A DNA stretch of 64,000 bases from Terrabacter sp. Root181 (GCF_001428505.1 NZ_LMHU01000008.1:186001-250000), one strand, 5' to 3'. Positions 36,507 to 46,472 are shown, counted from the stretch's first letter. Notes: generated by a model from the sequence alone, not told the origin. Numbers and translations: made by a program.

Positions 36507-38054
36507 ATGTCTTCGAACACGGCCCTGGAGGTGGACGAGCCCCAGGGCGAGTTCACCTCCCACGACACCCCGCCGAAACGCCTCGGCCTGGCGCTCTTCG
36601 TCATCTGCGCCGCCCAGCTCATGATCGTGCTCGACGGCACCATCGTGACCATCGCGCTCCCCCACATCGAGGCCGACCTCGGCTTCAGCCAGGCGAACCT
36701 CCAGTGGGTCATCACCATCTACACGCTCGCCTTCGGTGGCGTGCTGCTCCTCGGCGGTCGCCTCGGTGACCTCTACGGCCGGCGCCGTCTGTTCTTCTGG
36801 GGCATCGTGCTGTTCACCATCGCCTCGCTCGTGGCCGGCATCGCCCAGAACGAGGCGATGATGCTCGCCGCCCGCGCCGTCCAGGGCCTCGGTGGCGCTC
36901 TCGCCGCCCCCAACGCGCTCGCGCTCATCACGACGACCTTCCCGGCCGGCAAGGAGCGCAACCGCGCCATGGGCGTCTTCGCGGCCATGTCCGGCGCCGG
37001 CGCCGCCATCGGCCTCATCCTCGGCGGTGCGCTGACCGAGATCGACTGGCGCTGGAACTTCTTCATCAACCTGCCGATCGGCATCGTCGTCGCGATCCTC
37101 GCCCGGCGCATCCTCACCGAGTCCGAGGACGGCCGGGGCTCACTCGACATCCCCGGTGCCATCACCTCGATCGCCGGCCTCTCCTCGCTCGTCTACGGCC
37201 TGACCCACGCGGCGAGCACCTCCTGGAGCGACGCCACCACGGTGACCTACCTCGCCATCGGCGTCGTCCTGCTCGTGGCCTTCGTCGTCATCGAGACGCG
37301 TGTCGCCCACCCGCTCCTGCCGATGCGCATCCCGGGCGACCGCACCCGCGGCACGTCCTACTTCGTGATGCTCATCGTCGGCGCCGCCATGTTCGCGATG
37401 TTCTACTTCCTCGGCATCTACATCCAGACGATCCTCGGCTACTCGCCCCTCAAGACGGGCCTCGCGTTCCTGCCCTTCTCGGTCGGCATCGTGGTCGCCG
37501 CCCAGATCGCGTCGTTCCTCATCGCCAAGGTCGACCCGCGCTGGATCGCCGGCGCCGGCGCTGGCTTCGCGGCGCTCGGCATGTGGGGCTTCACCCACCT
37601 GACGCCGCAGAGCACGTACTCCGCGGACCTGCTGCCGTGGATCGTCGTCCTCGCCTTCGGCCTCGGCCTGATCTTCGTCCCGCTCACGCTCACGGCCGTC
37701 CACGGCGTCGCCCACGAGGACTCCTCGGTCGCCTCGGCCGTGCTCAACACCATGCAGCAGGTCGGTGGCACGCTCGGCCTCGCGACGCTGAGCACGATCT
37801 TCGTCAACAACATGGGTGACAAGGTCGCCGAGCTGACGGCGAAGCTGCCGCAGGGCGGTCCGGCCCCGACGCAGGAGCAGGTCGCAGCAGCGCAGAAGAT
37901 GATCGCCGACGAGGCGTTCACCTACGGCGCGAGCCGGGCCTACCTCGTCGCGGCGATCATGATCGCGGTCGCCGGCATCGTCACGCTGGTCGCGCTGCAC
38001 GTGCGCCACCAGGAGCTCGCGACCGACGGCGCTGCTCCGGCGCACATGGGCTGA
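36507..38054 (+). CDS. MFS drug:proton antiporter (DHA2 family)
   Basis: A 515-residue exporter with 14 membrane helices. Motif A is GGRLGDLYGRRRLFFWG, motif C is the GAGAAIGLILGGALTEIDWRWNFF region, and LDGTIVTIALPHI is the DHA2 helix-1 motif. EmrB/QacA-type carriers expel cationic or lipophilic drugs. Start ATG follows GAGAGGA; note that CATGTCTTCGA occurs twice (36485 and 36506), the first copy being an out-of-use ATG. Likely in one transcript with the TetR gene. Confidence 0.93.
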   Translation: MSSNTALEVDEPQGEFTSHDTPPKRLGLALFVICAAQLMIVLDGTIVTIALPHIEADLGFSQANLQWVITIYTLAFGGVLLLGGRLGDLYGRRRLFFWGIVLFTIASLVAGIAQNEAMMLAARAVQGLGGALAAPNALALITTTFPAGKERNRAMGVFAAMSGAGAAIGLILGGALTEIDWRWNFFINLPIGIVVAILARRILTESEDGRGSLDIPGAITSIAGLSSLVYGLTHAASTSWSDATTVTYLAIGVVLLVAFVVIETRVAHPLLPMRIPGDRTRGTSYFVMLIVGAAMFAMFYFLGIYIQTILGYSPLKTGLAFLPFSVGIVVAAQIASFLIAKVDPRWIAGAGAGFAALGMWGFTHLTPQSTYSADLLPWIVVLAFGLGLIFVPLTLTAVHGVAHEDSSVASAVLNTMQQVGGTLGLATLSTIFVNNMGDKVAELTAKLPQGGPAPTQEQVAAAQKMIADEAFTYGASRAYLVAAIMIAVAGIVTLVALHVRHQELATDGAAPAHMG

Positions 38055-38076
38055 GCGCTCCCCCGGCTCCGCACCT

Positions 38077-38113
38077 CGAGAGGCCACCGTTCGTCATGAA
38101 CGGTGGTCTCTCG
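38077..38113. terminator. Bidirectional terminator
   Basis: CGAGAGGCCACCGTTC pairs with GAACGGTGGTCTCTCG (one G-U) around GTCAT. It lies between the convergent MFS and 38119-38757 genes. Confidence 0.85.
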
Positions 38114-38118
38114 CCGTG

Positions 38119-38757
38119 TCAGGGGTGGGGGTCGGCCCATACGGCTGCCCACGGGACGTCCCAGCCGGCGACGGCCAGGCGGCGCTCGACGAACGCGTGC
38201 TGCGGCAGGTCGACGACGCGCCCCACCGACGGCTCGTAGACGTCGAGCTCCTGCTCCCCCGTCGGCGGCATGACGAGCACGACGTGGCGCGGAGCCCAGG
38301 CGTTGCCGACGTAGAGCAGTGCGGGACGGCCGGGCCGCACCCGGGCGCGGAGGGCGGCATACGTGTGCTCGAGGCCGACCCGCCCGCGGTGACGGAACCA
38401 CGTGACGTCGTAGTCGGCCTGGGGGTCGGTGGCGCCGTACTCGAGCTCGTTCATGGCGCCCCAGGGCGGGGTGCCGAGGGCACGGGGCCACGGCAGCTGC
38501 AGGTGCCGGCCCGCGCCGACGAGCGCGTTGGTGCGCGACGCGACGACCTGCTCGTAGGCGGCGAAGCGCTGCGCCTCGGTGCCGGCGTCGGGCACGTCCC
38601 CGTCGCGGGCGTCCTTGCGTATGCCGTCCCGGATCCACTGCGCGAAGGCGGGGTTGGCGAGCATGCGGGCGATGGTCAACGACGCCGAGCCGCACGTCGT
38701 GCTGGTCTGCTGGACGGGCGCGTGGTCACCGGCCACGAGCCGGAAGGGAGCGGCCAC
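38119..38757 (-). CDS. Putative C39/papain-like cysteine peptidase
   Basis: A 212-residue protein without signal peptide or membrane helix. Gln16/Gln17 and Cys22 in [18 protein letters not shown] match the Q...T-CG-AS entry of C39-like and papain-like peptidases. Downstream, His158 ([10 protein letters not shown]) and Asp172 (LDVYEPSVG) lie in the order and spacing expected for the rest of the triad. No characterised family name fits with certainty. Possible roles are cleaving a double-glycine leader or a small protein. It stands alone, convergent with the MFS gene. Confidence 0.6.
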   Translation of the reverse strand: MAAPFRLVAGDHAPVQQTSTTCGSASLTIARMLANPAFAQWIRDGIRKDARDGDVPDAGTEAQRFAAYEQVVASRTNALVGAGRHLQLPWPRALGTPPWGAMNELEYGATDPQADYDVTWFRHRGRVGLEHTYAALRARVRPGRPALLYVGNAWAPRHVVLVMPPTGEQELDVYEPSVGRVVDLPQHAFVERRLAVAGWDVPWAAVWADPHP

Positions 38758-38803
38758 GGGTCAGCCTCCGTTCACGCGGACGACGCGCGGGCGACCAAGA
38801 AGG

Positions 38804-40081
<1,278 letters not shown>

Positions 40082-40193
40082 CGATTCGCTCCTGGTCCGT
40101 CGGCGCCGAACGCTGGGGTGCACCCGGCAGGCCCCAACCTAGGGGCCGACTCCTATTAGACGACGGAGGGGGCCACCCTCGCTCGCGCAACGC

Positions 40194-40220
40194 CGTTTGT
40201 CCGCTGATGGCGGACAAACG
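40194..40220. terminator. Terminator upstream of clpX
   Basis: A perfect 11-bp stem (CGTTTGTCCGC / GCGGACAAACG) with a 5-base loop. It ends the small membrane-protein gene and separates it from clpX. Confidence 0.75.
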
Positions 40221-40229
40221 ACGACGCTG

Positions 40230-40490
40230 TCACTTGAACGGAGTTCCAGCCGAATCGGGCTGTGTCCCACCGTCGCTGCCGTCACCGTCGTCGACCCCAG
40301 TGCCCCCGTCGCGGCCACCGCCCCCGCCGCGTCGGCGGGTTGTGAGGAACCCGAGGCCCACCGCGAGGGCGAGCCCGCCGAACGTGACGACGAGCAGCCC
40401 GACGAGGGCGATGACGAGCATCGTCGTCAGCGACATCCCGTCACCGAGGTCCGGGGCCGCGCTCCTGAGCAGGCCGGCATACGTCCTCAT
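40230..40490 (-). CDS. Small single-pass membrane protein
   Basis: An 86-residue protein with one membrane helix (MLVIALVGLLVVTFGGLALAVGLGF) and a Gly/Asp-rich, RRR-anchored tail. No family is apparent. The ATG at 40490 is preferred to a longer frame. It lies between the acyl-CoA-binding protein gene and clpX. Coding status rests on frame, composition and a clean hydrophobic helix. One octamer (40475-40482) encodes TYAG. Confidence 0.5.
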   Translation of the reverse strand: MRTYAGLLRSAAPDLGDGMSLTTMLVIALVGLLVVTFGGLALAVGLGFLTTRRRGGGGGRDGGTGVDDGDGSDGGTQPDSAGTPFK

Positions 40491-40535
40491 GCCAGCAGCG
40501 TACGGCCCACGGCCGGCCGCCACGTGGTCCGGCCG

Positions 40536-40790
40536 TCAGGCGGAGGTGAGGTCGCGGACGATCGCGACGTACTGCTCCTGGGCCGCCTCGGGAGCCGTGC
40601 CCGAGAGCTTGGCCCACGCGTCGTACTTGGCACGCCCGACGGGGTTGGTGAAGCCCGGACGCGAGCCGGTCGCGTCACCGGCCGTCGCCTGCTTGAACAG
40701 CCCGTAGAGCCGAAGCTTCACCTCGTTGCCGGGGTCGGTCGTCAGGGCCTTGACGGCCTCGACCGCCTGCTCGAACTCCGCACTCGCCAT
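40536..40790 (-). CDS. Acyl-CoA-binding protein
   Basis: An 84-residue ACBP. The four-helix signature is clear: FEQAVEAVKALTTDPGNEVKLRLYGLFKQAT, then the GDATGSRPGF turn with KYDAWAKLSGTAPEAA. The residues that bind the CoA phosphate and adenine (Tyr, Lys in LRLYGLFKQ; KYDAW) are present. ATG at 40790 follows GGAGGTCC. It binds long-chain acyl-CoA in the cytoplasm. Its position between clpP2 and clpX is odd, since these genes are usually adjacent. Confidence 0.92.
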   Translation of the reverse strand: MASAEFEQAVEAVKALTTDPGNEVKLRLYGLFKQATAGDATGSRPGFTNPVGRAKYDAWAKLSGTAPEAAQEQYVAIVRDLTSA

Positions 40791-40846
40791 GACCGGACCT
40801 CCATGCTCGACACCAGGTTCACCTGACATCCAAGCAGGTACGCCGA

Positions 40847-40873
40847 GGGCCGGGTCCCAGCGGAACCCGGCCC
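40847..40873. terminator. Terminator after clpP2
   Basis: GGGCCGGGT / ACCCGGCCC with a 9-base loop that can pair further, about 30 bases past the clpP2 stop. A CGGCATAC octamer follows at 40876. Confidence 0.65.
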
Positions 40874-40904
40874 CACGGCATACGTGCTCGTGACGAGCGG
40901 GAGG

Positions 40905-41558
40905 TCAGTCCTCGAGCGAGGCCTTGCGCGAGGCGAGGACCTCGTCGATGAGACCGTAGGTCTTGGCGTCCTCGGACGACAGGATCTTGTCGCGCTCGAT
41001 GTCGCTGCGGACCTGCTCGGACGTGCGGCCCGTGTGGTGCGCGAGGGTGTCCTCGAGCCACGTGCGCATGCGCAGCACCTCGTTGGCCTGGATCTCGATG
41101 TCCGACGCCTGGCCGTAGTCGCCGCCCGAGAGCGCCGGCTGGTGGATGAGGATGCGGGCGTTCGGCAGCGCGAAGCGCTTGCCCGGCGCACCGGCGCCGA
41201 GGAGCACCGCGGCGGCCGAGGCCGCCTGGCCGATGACGAACGTCTGGATGTCGGGACGGACGAACTGCATCGTGTCGTAGATCGCCGTCATGGCCGTGAA
41301 CGAGCCACCCGGGCTGTTGATGTACATGAGGATGTCGCGGTCGGGGTCGAGCGACTCCAGCACGAGCAGCTGGGCGATGATGTCGTCGGCCGACGCGTCG
41401 TCGACCTGCACGCCGAGGAAGATGATGCGGTCCTCGAAGAGCTTGTTGTAGGGGTCGGACCGCTTCATGCCGTAGGAGGTGCGCTCCTCGAACTGCGGCA
41501 GGATGTAGCGGCTCGAGGGCTGGGCGACCGCGAGGCGGTTGGTGGGTTCGATGTTCAT
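40905..41558 (-). CDS. clpP2: ATP-dependent Clp protease proteolytic subunit (ClpP2)
   Basis: A 217-residue serine peptidase subunit. The catalytic Ser114 is in [11 protein letters not shown] and His139 in [11 protein letters not shown], followed by the Asp in [13 protein letters not shown]. The ATG at 41558 is preceded by GGAGAC; a TTG four codons upstream is less likely. Actinobacteria carry two ClpPs that form a mixed tetradecamer; this is the second gene, as in M. tuberculosis. It starts 30 bases after the clpP1 stop. Confidence 0.97.
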   Translation of the reverse strand: MNIEPTNRLAVAQPSSRYILPQFEERTSYGMKRSDPYNKLFEDRIIFLGVQVDDASADDIIAQLLVLESLDPDRDILMYINSPGGSFTAMTAIYDTMQFVRPDIQTFVIGQAASAAAVLLGAGAPGKRFALPNARILIHQPALSGGDYGQASDIEIQANEVLRMRTWLEDTLAHHTGRTSEQVRSDIERDKILSSEDAKTYGLIDEVLASRKASLED

Positions 41559-41588
41559 GTGTGTCTCCAAGTCCTGGTCAGACCGCGG

Positions 41589-42224
41589 TCAGTTCTCGGC
41601 CTTGGCGTCGGCCTGGCCGACACCCTTGCCCTCGACCGCCTGGTCGGAGCGGCTGAAGACGTGGTCGACGAAGCCGTACTCCTTGGCCTCCTCCGCGCTG
41701 AACCAGCGGTCGCGGTCGGAGTCCTTCTCGATCTGGTCGATGGTCTGGCCGGTGTGCTCGGCGATGAGCCGCGCCATCTGCTTCTTGACGTAGAGCATCT
41801 GCTCGGCCTGGATCTTGATGTCGGTGGCCGTGCCGCCGATGCCGCCCGAGGGCTGGTGCATCATGACGCGGGCGTGGGGCGTGGCGTAGCGCTTGCCCTT
41901 CGTGCCGGCCGAGAGCAGGAACTGGCCCATCGAGGCGGCCATGCCCATCGCGACGGTGGCGACGTCGTTGGGGATCCAGTTCATCGTGTCGAAGATGGCC
42001 ATGCCGGCGGAGATCGAGCCGCCGGGGCTGTTGATGTAGAGCCAGATGTCCTTCTCGGGGTCCTCGGCCGAGAGCAGCAGCAGCTGCGCGGCGATGGCGT
42101 TCGCGTTGTCGTCGCGGACGTCGGACCCGAGGAAGATGATCCGCTCCTTGAGCAGGCGGTTGTAGATGTGGTCGTCCAGACCACCCGGCATGCCGTTGCC
42201 GTTGGCGGAGGTCTCCGAAATCAC
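41589..42224 (-). CDS. clpP1: ATP-dependent Clp protease proteolytic subunit (ClpP1)
   Basis: A 211-residue ClpP. Ser98 in [12 protein letters not shown] and His123 in VMMHQPSGG form the catalytic pair with Asp172 in [14 protein letters not shown] at 42224 gives the normal length, with GGAGAC seven bases upstream. It lies directly upstream of clpP2 in one operon, downstream of tig and one acidic-protein gene. The mixed ClpP1P2 complex with ClpX degrades tagged proteins. Confidence 0.97.
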   Translation of the reverse strand: MISETSANGNGMPGGLDDHIYNRLLKERIIFLGSDVRDDNANAIAAQLLLLSAEDPEKDIWLYINSPGGSISAGMAIFDTMNWIPNDVATVAMGMAASMGQFLLSAGTKGKRYATPHARVMMHQPSGGIGGTATDIKIQAEQMLYVKKQMARLIAEHTGQTIDQIEKDSDRDRWFSAEEAKEYGFVDHVFSRSDQAVEGKGVGQADAKAEN

Positions 42225-42386
42225 CGTGTCTCCATCGTCGAAGTGGTCCAGCCTCTCGCCACGGGATGTGGCGCCGGCTGGCTCGTCACTGACCCTAACG
42301 CCCGACCCCTCGGCCAGATTTCCCGAACCGCGTCGTGTTCGCCGTGAGCGCACAAACCTGAGCCGGAGCGGCGCAACCACACGCAC

Positions 42387-42421
42387 GGACCCCGCCGGTC
42401 GTATGCCGTCCGGCGGGGTCC
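42387..42421. terminator. Terminator with a GTATGCCG octamer in its loop
   Basis: A perfect 12-bp stem (GGACCCCGCCGG / CCGGCGGGGTCC) whose 11-base loop TCGTATGCCGT holds the octamer at 42401-42408. It ends the acidic-protein gene before clpP1. Confidence 0.8.
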
Positions 42422-42458
42422 AGGTGCGCGTGCGGGTGGGTGCCCGGCTGGTCGCGGA

Positions 42459-42800
42459 CTACTCGCTGAGGCCGTTGTCGGCCCCGGCCTCGCCCGAGTC
42501 GGTGTAGCTGCTCGAGTCCTTGGACTCGTCGAGCGAGCGCTCGCGCACGTCCTCGCCCGCGGTGCTGCCGTCGAGGTTGCCGCGGTCGGCGTCGGACTGG
42601 TCGACGCCACCGTCGACGTCGGTGCCGGGCTGCCCGGTCCCGGCGTCACCGGTCGTGCTGGCCAGAGGGTCACCACCGGCTCGGTCGTCCTCGTCGCTGC
42701 CGCCGATCGCCGACTGCGTCTGGGCCATGCCGCCCGGCTGCCCGGCCAGGGAGTCGGCGGTGGTCTCGGGGTTCTGGTCCGTCTCGTCGTGCGCGGTCAT
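42459..42800 (-). CDS. Acidic low-complexity protein
   Basis: A 113-residue protein rich in Asp, Glu, Gly, Ser and Thr, with no hydrophobic segment and many DxxD-type runs, so probably disordered. It has a good ribosome-binding site (GGAGAG then ATG at 42800). Located between tig and clpP1 and followed by its own terminator, it is a separate transcription unit. No homologue family is recognised. Confidence 0.6.
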   Translation of the reverse strand: MTAHDETDQNPETTADSLAGQPGGMAQTQSAIGGSDEDDRAGGDPLASTTGDAGTGQPGTDVDGGVDQSDADRGNLDGSTAGEDVRERSLDESKDSSSYTDSGEAGADNGLSE

Positions 42801-42891
42801 GGTGGCTCTCCTCACCGCTTGGTTCGCTTCGTGGGGTCACCGCTGGTCGTACCCCGTGGCCCGGGACCGGAACCGGGGCTCTCCCCGACGT

Positions 42892-42931
42892 GCCGCTGGG
42901 CCGGCTCCCGTGCGGGAGCCGGCCCAGCGGC
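42892..42931. terminator. Terminator after tig
   Basis: A perfect 19-bp inverted repeat (GCCGCTGGGCCGGCTCCCG and its complement) with only TG between the arms. It stands 20 bases past the tig stop and is one of the strongest hairpins in the window. Confidence 0.9.
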
Positions 42932-42951
42932 CTACGAGCGGTGTGGGACGG

Positions 42952-44286
42952 TCAGGCGTCGGCCTTCTCGGCCTGCGCGTCGTCGGCGTCGGACGCGACC
43001 TCGTCCTCGTCGCCCTCGGTGCCGGGGACGGCCTCGTTGAGGTCGATGACGTTGCCGGCGGTGTCCTTGACGGAGACCTTCTCGAGGACCGTGGCGAGCG
43101 CCTTGCGGCGGGCGACCTCGGCGACCATGGCGGGGATCTGACCCTCCTGGTCGAGCGACTGCGCGAACTGGTTGGGGTCCATGCCGTACTGCTGCGAGCT
43201 CATGACGAGGAACTCGATGAGCTCCTGCTGCTCGACCTGGACCTCTTCCCTCTCGGCGATCGCGTCGAGGACGAGCTGGGTCTTGAGGCCCTTGCGGGTG
43301 CTCTCGCCGACCTCGGCACGGTGCTCGTCGTCCTCGAGGCGACCCTCGCCCTCGAGGTGGCTGTGCACCTCGGCCTCGACGATGCTCTCGGGGATCGGCA
43401 CCTCGACCTTGTCGAGGATGGCCTCGAGGAGCTGGTCGCGGGCGGCGACACCCTGGGCGAACTTGGCGTCGATCTCGGCCTTGGCCGTGAGGTCGGCCTT
43501 GAGCTCGTCGAGCGTGTCGAACTCGGAGGCCAGCTGGGCGAACTCGTCGTCAAGCTCGGGCAGCTCGCGCTCCTTGACCGCGGTGACGGTCACGGTGCAG
43601 CTGGCGTCCCGGCCCTCCTGGTCGCCACCGGCGAGGGGGGCGGTGAAGTTCTTGGTCTCGTCGGCCGTCATGCCCACGAGCGCCTCGTCGAGGCCCTCGA
43701 GCATGTTCTTGCTGCCGACCTCGTAGGACACACCGGTGACGGAGTCGATCTCGTCTCCGTCGATCTCGGCGGACAGGTCGATGGAGACGAAGTCGCCGTC
43801 CTGGACCGCGCGGTCGACGCCCTTGAGCGTGCCGAAGCGGGCGCGGAGGTCGGTGAGGCGCTGTTCGACGGCCTCGTCCTCGACCTTGGCCTCGTCGACG
43901 GTCAGCTCGATGTCGCTGAAGTCGGGCAGCTCGATCTCGGGGCGCTTGTCGACCTCGGCGGTGAAGACGAAGTCCTCGCCGTCGGTCGCGGGGACCTGGA
44001 GGTCGGTGATCTCGGGCTGGCCGAGCGGGCGGACCTCGTTCTCCTCGAGGGCCTGGCCGTAGAACGTCGGGAGGGCGTTGTTGACGGCCTCCTCGAGGAC
44101 GGCCGCGCGGCCGACGCGCTGCTCGATGATGCGGGCCGGCACCTTGCCCTTGCGGAAGCCGGGCACCTGGATGTGCTCACCGATGTGCTTGATGGCCGCG
44201 TCGAGGCTCGGCTTGAGCTCCTCGAACGGGACCTCGACGGTCATCTTGACCCGGGTCGGGCTGAGGGTCTCGAGCGCACTCTTCAC
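42952..44286 (-). CDS. tig: Trigger factor
   Basis: A 444-residue ribosome-associated chaperone. The N-terminal ribosome-binding loop VPGFRKGKVP, the PPIase domain (residues ~165-245, DGDFVSIDLSAEIDG) and the helical C-terminal chaperone domain are in order. I chose GTG at 44286, giving KSALETLSPTRVKM, as in most actinobacterial homologues; the ATG at 44301 five codons upstream is an alternative. GGAG lies 9 bases before the GTG. The acidic tail (GDEDEVASDADDAQ) is typical. It heads the tig-clpP region. Confidence 0.97.
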   Translation of the reverse strand: MKSALETLSPTRVKMTVEVPFEELKPSLDAAIKHIGEHIQVPGFRKGKVPARIIEQRVGRAAVLEEAVNNALPTFYGQALEENEVRPLGQPEITDLQVPATDGEDFVFTAEVDKRPEIELPDFSDIELTVDEAKVEDEAVEQRLTDLRARFGTLKGVDRAVQDGDFVSIDLSAEIDGDEIDSVTGVSYEVGSKNMLEGLDEALVGMTADETKNFTAPLAGGDQEGRDASCTVTVTAVKERELPELDDEFAQLASEFDTLDELKADLTAKAEIDAKFAQGVAARDQLLEAILDKVEVPIPESIVEAEVHSHLEGEGRLEDDEHRAEVGESTRKGLKTQLVLDAIAEREEVQVEQQELIEFLVMSSQQYGMDPNQFAQSLDQEGQIPAMVAEVARRKALATVLEKVSVKDTAGNVIDLNEAVPGTEGDEDEVASDADDAQAEKADA

Positions 44287-44426
44287 TGCGGGGTACTCCA
44301 TTGGGGTGGTGCCGACGTGGTCGTCGACGGTGAACGGACGGGCCAGCGCACCATGCTATAGGGCACGCGCCCGATGGCTAAATGCGCGGATCGTCCGCGG
44401 GCGCCGCACGCCTATGCTCGGGGGCC

Positions 44427-44942
44427 ATGAGCACCCCTCCCGGCCCGTTCGCGTCCCCAGAGAACGCGGCCCTGCGCCCGATCAAGATGGTGTCGGTCGC
44501 GGTCGGCATGGGAGCCCTCATGCTGAGCGCCGTGCGGATCCTCGTGGACCCCTCCGCGCCACTCCCGTCGGCCTGGGCCGTTGGCATCGTCCTCGCCACG
44601 CTCGTCGGCTCGGCCACGCTCATCCGCTACGTCGGATATGCCGTCCCCGCCCTCCCGCACGGCCTGCCGCGGGAGAACGCCGAGACCACGAGCCTGCGCT
44701 ACTTCACGTCGACGACGACCCTGCGGACCGCGCTGGCCGAGGCGCCGGTGCTCGTGGCGTTCGCCTGCTCCTTCGTCTTCACGCCCCACACCTGGCTGAC
44801 GCTGCTCATCGCGCTCCCGGGCGGGCTCGCGCTTTTCTGGGTCCACGGCTGGCCGTCGGCACGCACGGCCGCCGCCGTCGAGGAGGGCCTGGAGGCCGAC
44901 GGCGCCGAGAGCTGGCTGAGCGAGGCGCTCGGCTTCCGCTGA
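44427..44942 (+). CDS. Membrane protein of unknown function
   Basis: A 171-residue protein with four membrane helices (MVSVAVGMGALMLSAVRIL, WAVGIVLATLVGSATLIRYV, ALAEAPVLVAFACSFVF, WLTLLIALPGGLALFWVHG) and a short acidic C-terminus. No family recognised. The ATG at 44427 is preceded by GGGGG and by a TATGCT box 8 bases upstream. Divergent from tig. Confidence 0.75.
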   Translation: MSTPPGPFASPENAALRPIKMVSVAVGMGALMLSAVRILVDPSAPLPSAWAVGIVLATLVGSATLIRYVGYAVPALPHGLPRENAETTSLRYFTSTTTLRTALAEAPVLVAFACSFVFTPHTWLTLLIALPGGLALFWVHGWPSARTAAAVEEGLEADGAESWLSEALGFR

Positions 44943-45010
44943 GCACCACCGACGGCGTATGCCGTGTGGGCCCGACGGGCGACGATCCTGTCGTCCCGTG
45001 GCGGGTGTCG

Positions 45011-45307
45011 TCAGCCGACGGTGCCGCCGCTGCGCCAGTAGAGCCCGTCGGCCCGGTCGAGGAAGCCCTCCTCGACGAGGTAGCGGCGCAGGGCCGCGAC
45101 GTCGGGGTGGAAGGCGCGGAGCCGGTTGTTGACCTCGGTCTCGTCGTAGCGCTCCCCCGGCTCGAACTCCTGCGAGAGCAGGTCGAGCACGACGAGGCGT
45201 TTGCGGATCTTGGTCGGGATGCTCGTCAGCGTGCCGTCGGGCGCGAGGAACGAGCGGAGGACGGCGTCGCGGTCACGCAGGGCGTCCTGCAGGTCGGGGC
45301 GGAACAT
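45011..45307 (-). CDS. DUF2087 domain protein
   Basis: A 98-residue protein with the DUF2087 pattern: FLAPDGTLTSIPTKIRKRLVVLDLL, FEPGERYDETEVNNRLRAFH and DVAALRRYLVEEGFLDR, ending YWRSGG. The small winged-helix-like fold often appears fused to ArsR-type or acetyltransferase domains; alone its role is unknown. The ATG at 45307 is set by TAGCGT 7 bases upstream, rejecting a GTG three codons earlier. Confidence 0.87.
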   Translation of the reverse strand: MFRPDLQDALRDRDAVLRSFLAPDGTLTSIPTKIRKRLVVLDLLSQEFEPGERYDETEVNNRLRAFHPDVAALRRYLVEEGFLDRADGLYWRSGGTVG

Positions 45308-45314
45308 GCGACCC

Positions 45315-45320
45315 ACGCTA
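45315..45320 (-). promoter_or_regulatory. -10 box of the DUF2087 gene
   Basis: TAGCGT, 7 bases before the ATG at 45307 on the minus strand. Confidence 0.5.
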
Positions 45321-45351
45321 GGAAGTGCGGCGTCGTGACGCCAAGCGGTTT

Positions 45352-45425
45352 TGGAGCGGGCGACGAGAATCGAACTCGCGTGATCAGTTTGGAAGACTGA
45401 GGCTCTACCATTGAGCTACGCCCGC
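45352..45425 (-). tRNA. tRNA-Gly (TCC)
   Basis: Cloverleaf on the minus strand: acceptor GCGGGCG/CGCCCGC, D stem GCTC/GAGC, anticodon stem TCAGT/ACTGA with loop CTTCCAA giving anticodon TCC, T stem GCGAG/CTCGT. The 3' CCA is encoded. Confidence 0.97.
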
Positions 45426-45559
45426 AGGGGCGCCGGTCGTGCCGGCGATCCGAGGCGTCAGCCTACTGGTTCCCGCCCGGTCCGCTGAAATCGACCCGCC
45501 CGCGCGGCGTGGGAACCGGTCGGTTCGCCGGCCACTTGTCGGCTACGATTCCGACGCCA

Positions 45560-45633
45560 CGGGGTGTGGCGCAGCTTGGTAGCGCATTGCGTTTGGGACG
45601 CAAGGGCCGCAGGTTCAAATCCTGTCACCCGAG
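45560..45633 (+). tRNA. tRNA-Pro (TGG) with a defective acceptor stem
   Basis: D stem GCGC/GCGC, anticodon stem TTGCG/CGCAA with loop TTTGGGA (anticodon TGG) and T stem GCAGG/CCTGT are intact. The acceptor 5' half is CGGGGTG but the 3' half reads CACCCGA, one C short of CACCCCG, so the outer two pairs are lost. CCA is not encoded. Confidence 0.85.
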
Positions 45634-45725
45634 GGCAGGAAGGCACTGCGGTCCGAAGGTCGTGGAGATCATCCGGCACCAGGCGCCGAGAAGACTCCAC
45701 AGCCTCCGCCGCTCCCGGCGTGCTG

Positions 45726-46466
45726 CTAGGGCAGCAGGTCCAGCCGGAGCTCGTTGATCGTGCGCCCAGCCGCAATTCCCTTGGCCTCGAAGCCGTCTCG
45801 TGGCCGCCACTGCGGCCGGTCGACGCGGTGCGCCTCGAACCCCGGGTGCGCCGCGACCTCGGCGAGGGCGTGCTCGGCGTAGAAGTCCTGGTCGGTGGCG
45901 ATGAGGACGTGGCCGCCGGGCTTGAGGACGCGGGCGAGCAGGTCGAGGTTGGCCGGGCTGACGAAGCGCCGCTTCGTGTGCTTCTGCTTGCGCCACGGGT
46001 CGGGGAAGAAGAGGTGGACGGCGTCGAACGTGGCGTCGGCGACCCGCTCCTCGAGGAAGAGCACGGCGTCGCCGATCTCGACGCGCAGGTTCGGCACGCC
46101 GGCCTCGTCGGCGTCGGCGAGCATCCGGGCGAGCCCGGGGGTGTGGACGTCCATGGCGAGGATGTCGCACTCGGGGAACGCGGCGGCATACGCGATGGCG
46201 GCGTGGCCGTGGCCGCAGCCGATCTCGAGGACGACGGGGGCCGTGCGCCCGAAGGCTGCAGCGGCGTCGAAGGGGCCGTCGGGCACGGAGCGGGCGGGCG
46301 CGAGGCGCTCGACACGTTCCTTCGTCAGGGACGACAGCCGCCCCCGGCGCACGAACGTGCGCACCCGGGCGGGGGTGACGCCCGGTGGCAGGTCGGGCAC
46401 GACGTGCTCCTTGCGCCGGTCGGGGCCGGCCTCGGGCATGGTCGCTTCGGTGGGGTGCTCGCTCAC
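45726..46466 (-). CDS. trmB: tRNA (guanine-N7-)-methyltransferase
   Basis: A 246-residue enzyme that makes m7G46 in tRNA. SAM motif I is LEIGCGHGHA, with the diagnostic HLFFPDPWRKQKHTKRRFV and LLARVLKPGGHVLIATDQ. The N-terminal ~50 residues are a charged extension (RTFVRRGRLSSL) longer than in E. coli. GTG at 46466 has TACGAT 6 bases upstream. One octamer (46184-46191) encodes AYAA. Confidence 0.96.
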   Translation of the reverse strand: MSEHPTEATMPEAGPDRRKEHVVPDLPPGVTPARVRTFVRRGRLSSLTKERVERLAPARSVPDGPFDAAAAFGRTAPVVLEIGCGHGHAAIAYAAAFPECDILAMDVHTPGLARMLADADEAGVPNLRVEIGDAVLFLEERVADATFDAVHLFFPDPWRKQKHTKRRFVSPANLDLLARVLKPGGHVLIATDQDFYAEHALAEVAAHPGFEAHRVDRPQWRPRDGFEAKGIAAGRTINELRLDLLP

Positions 46467-46472
46467 GCAGGC

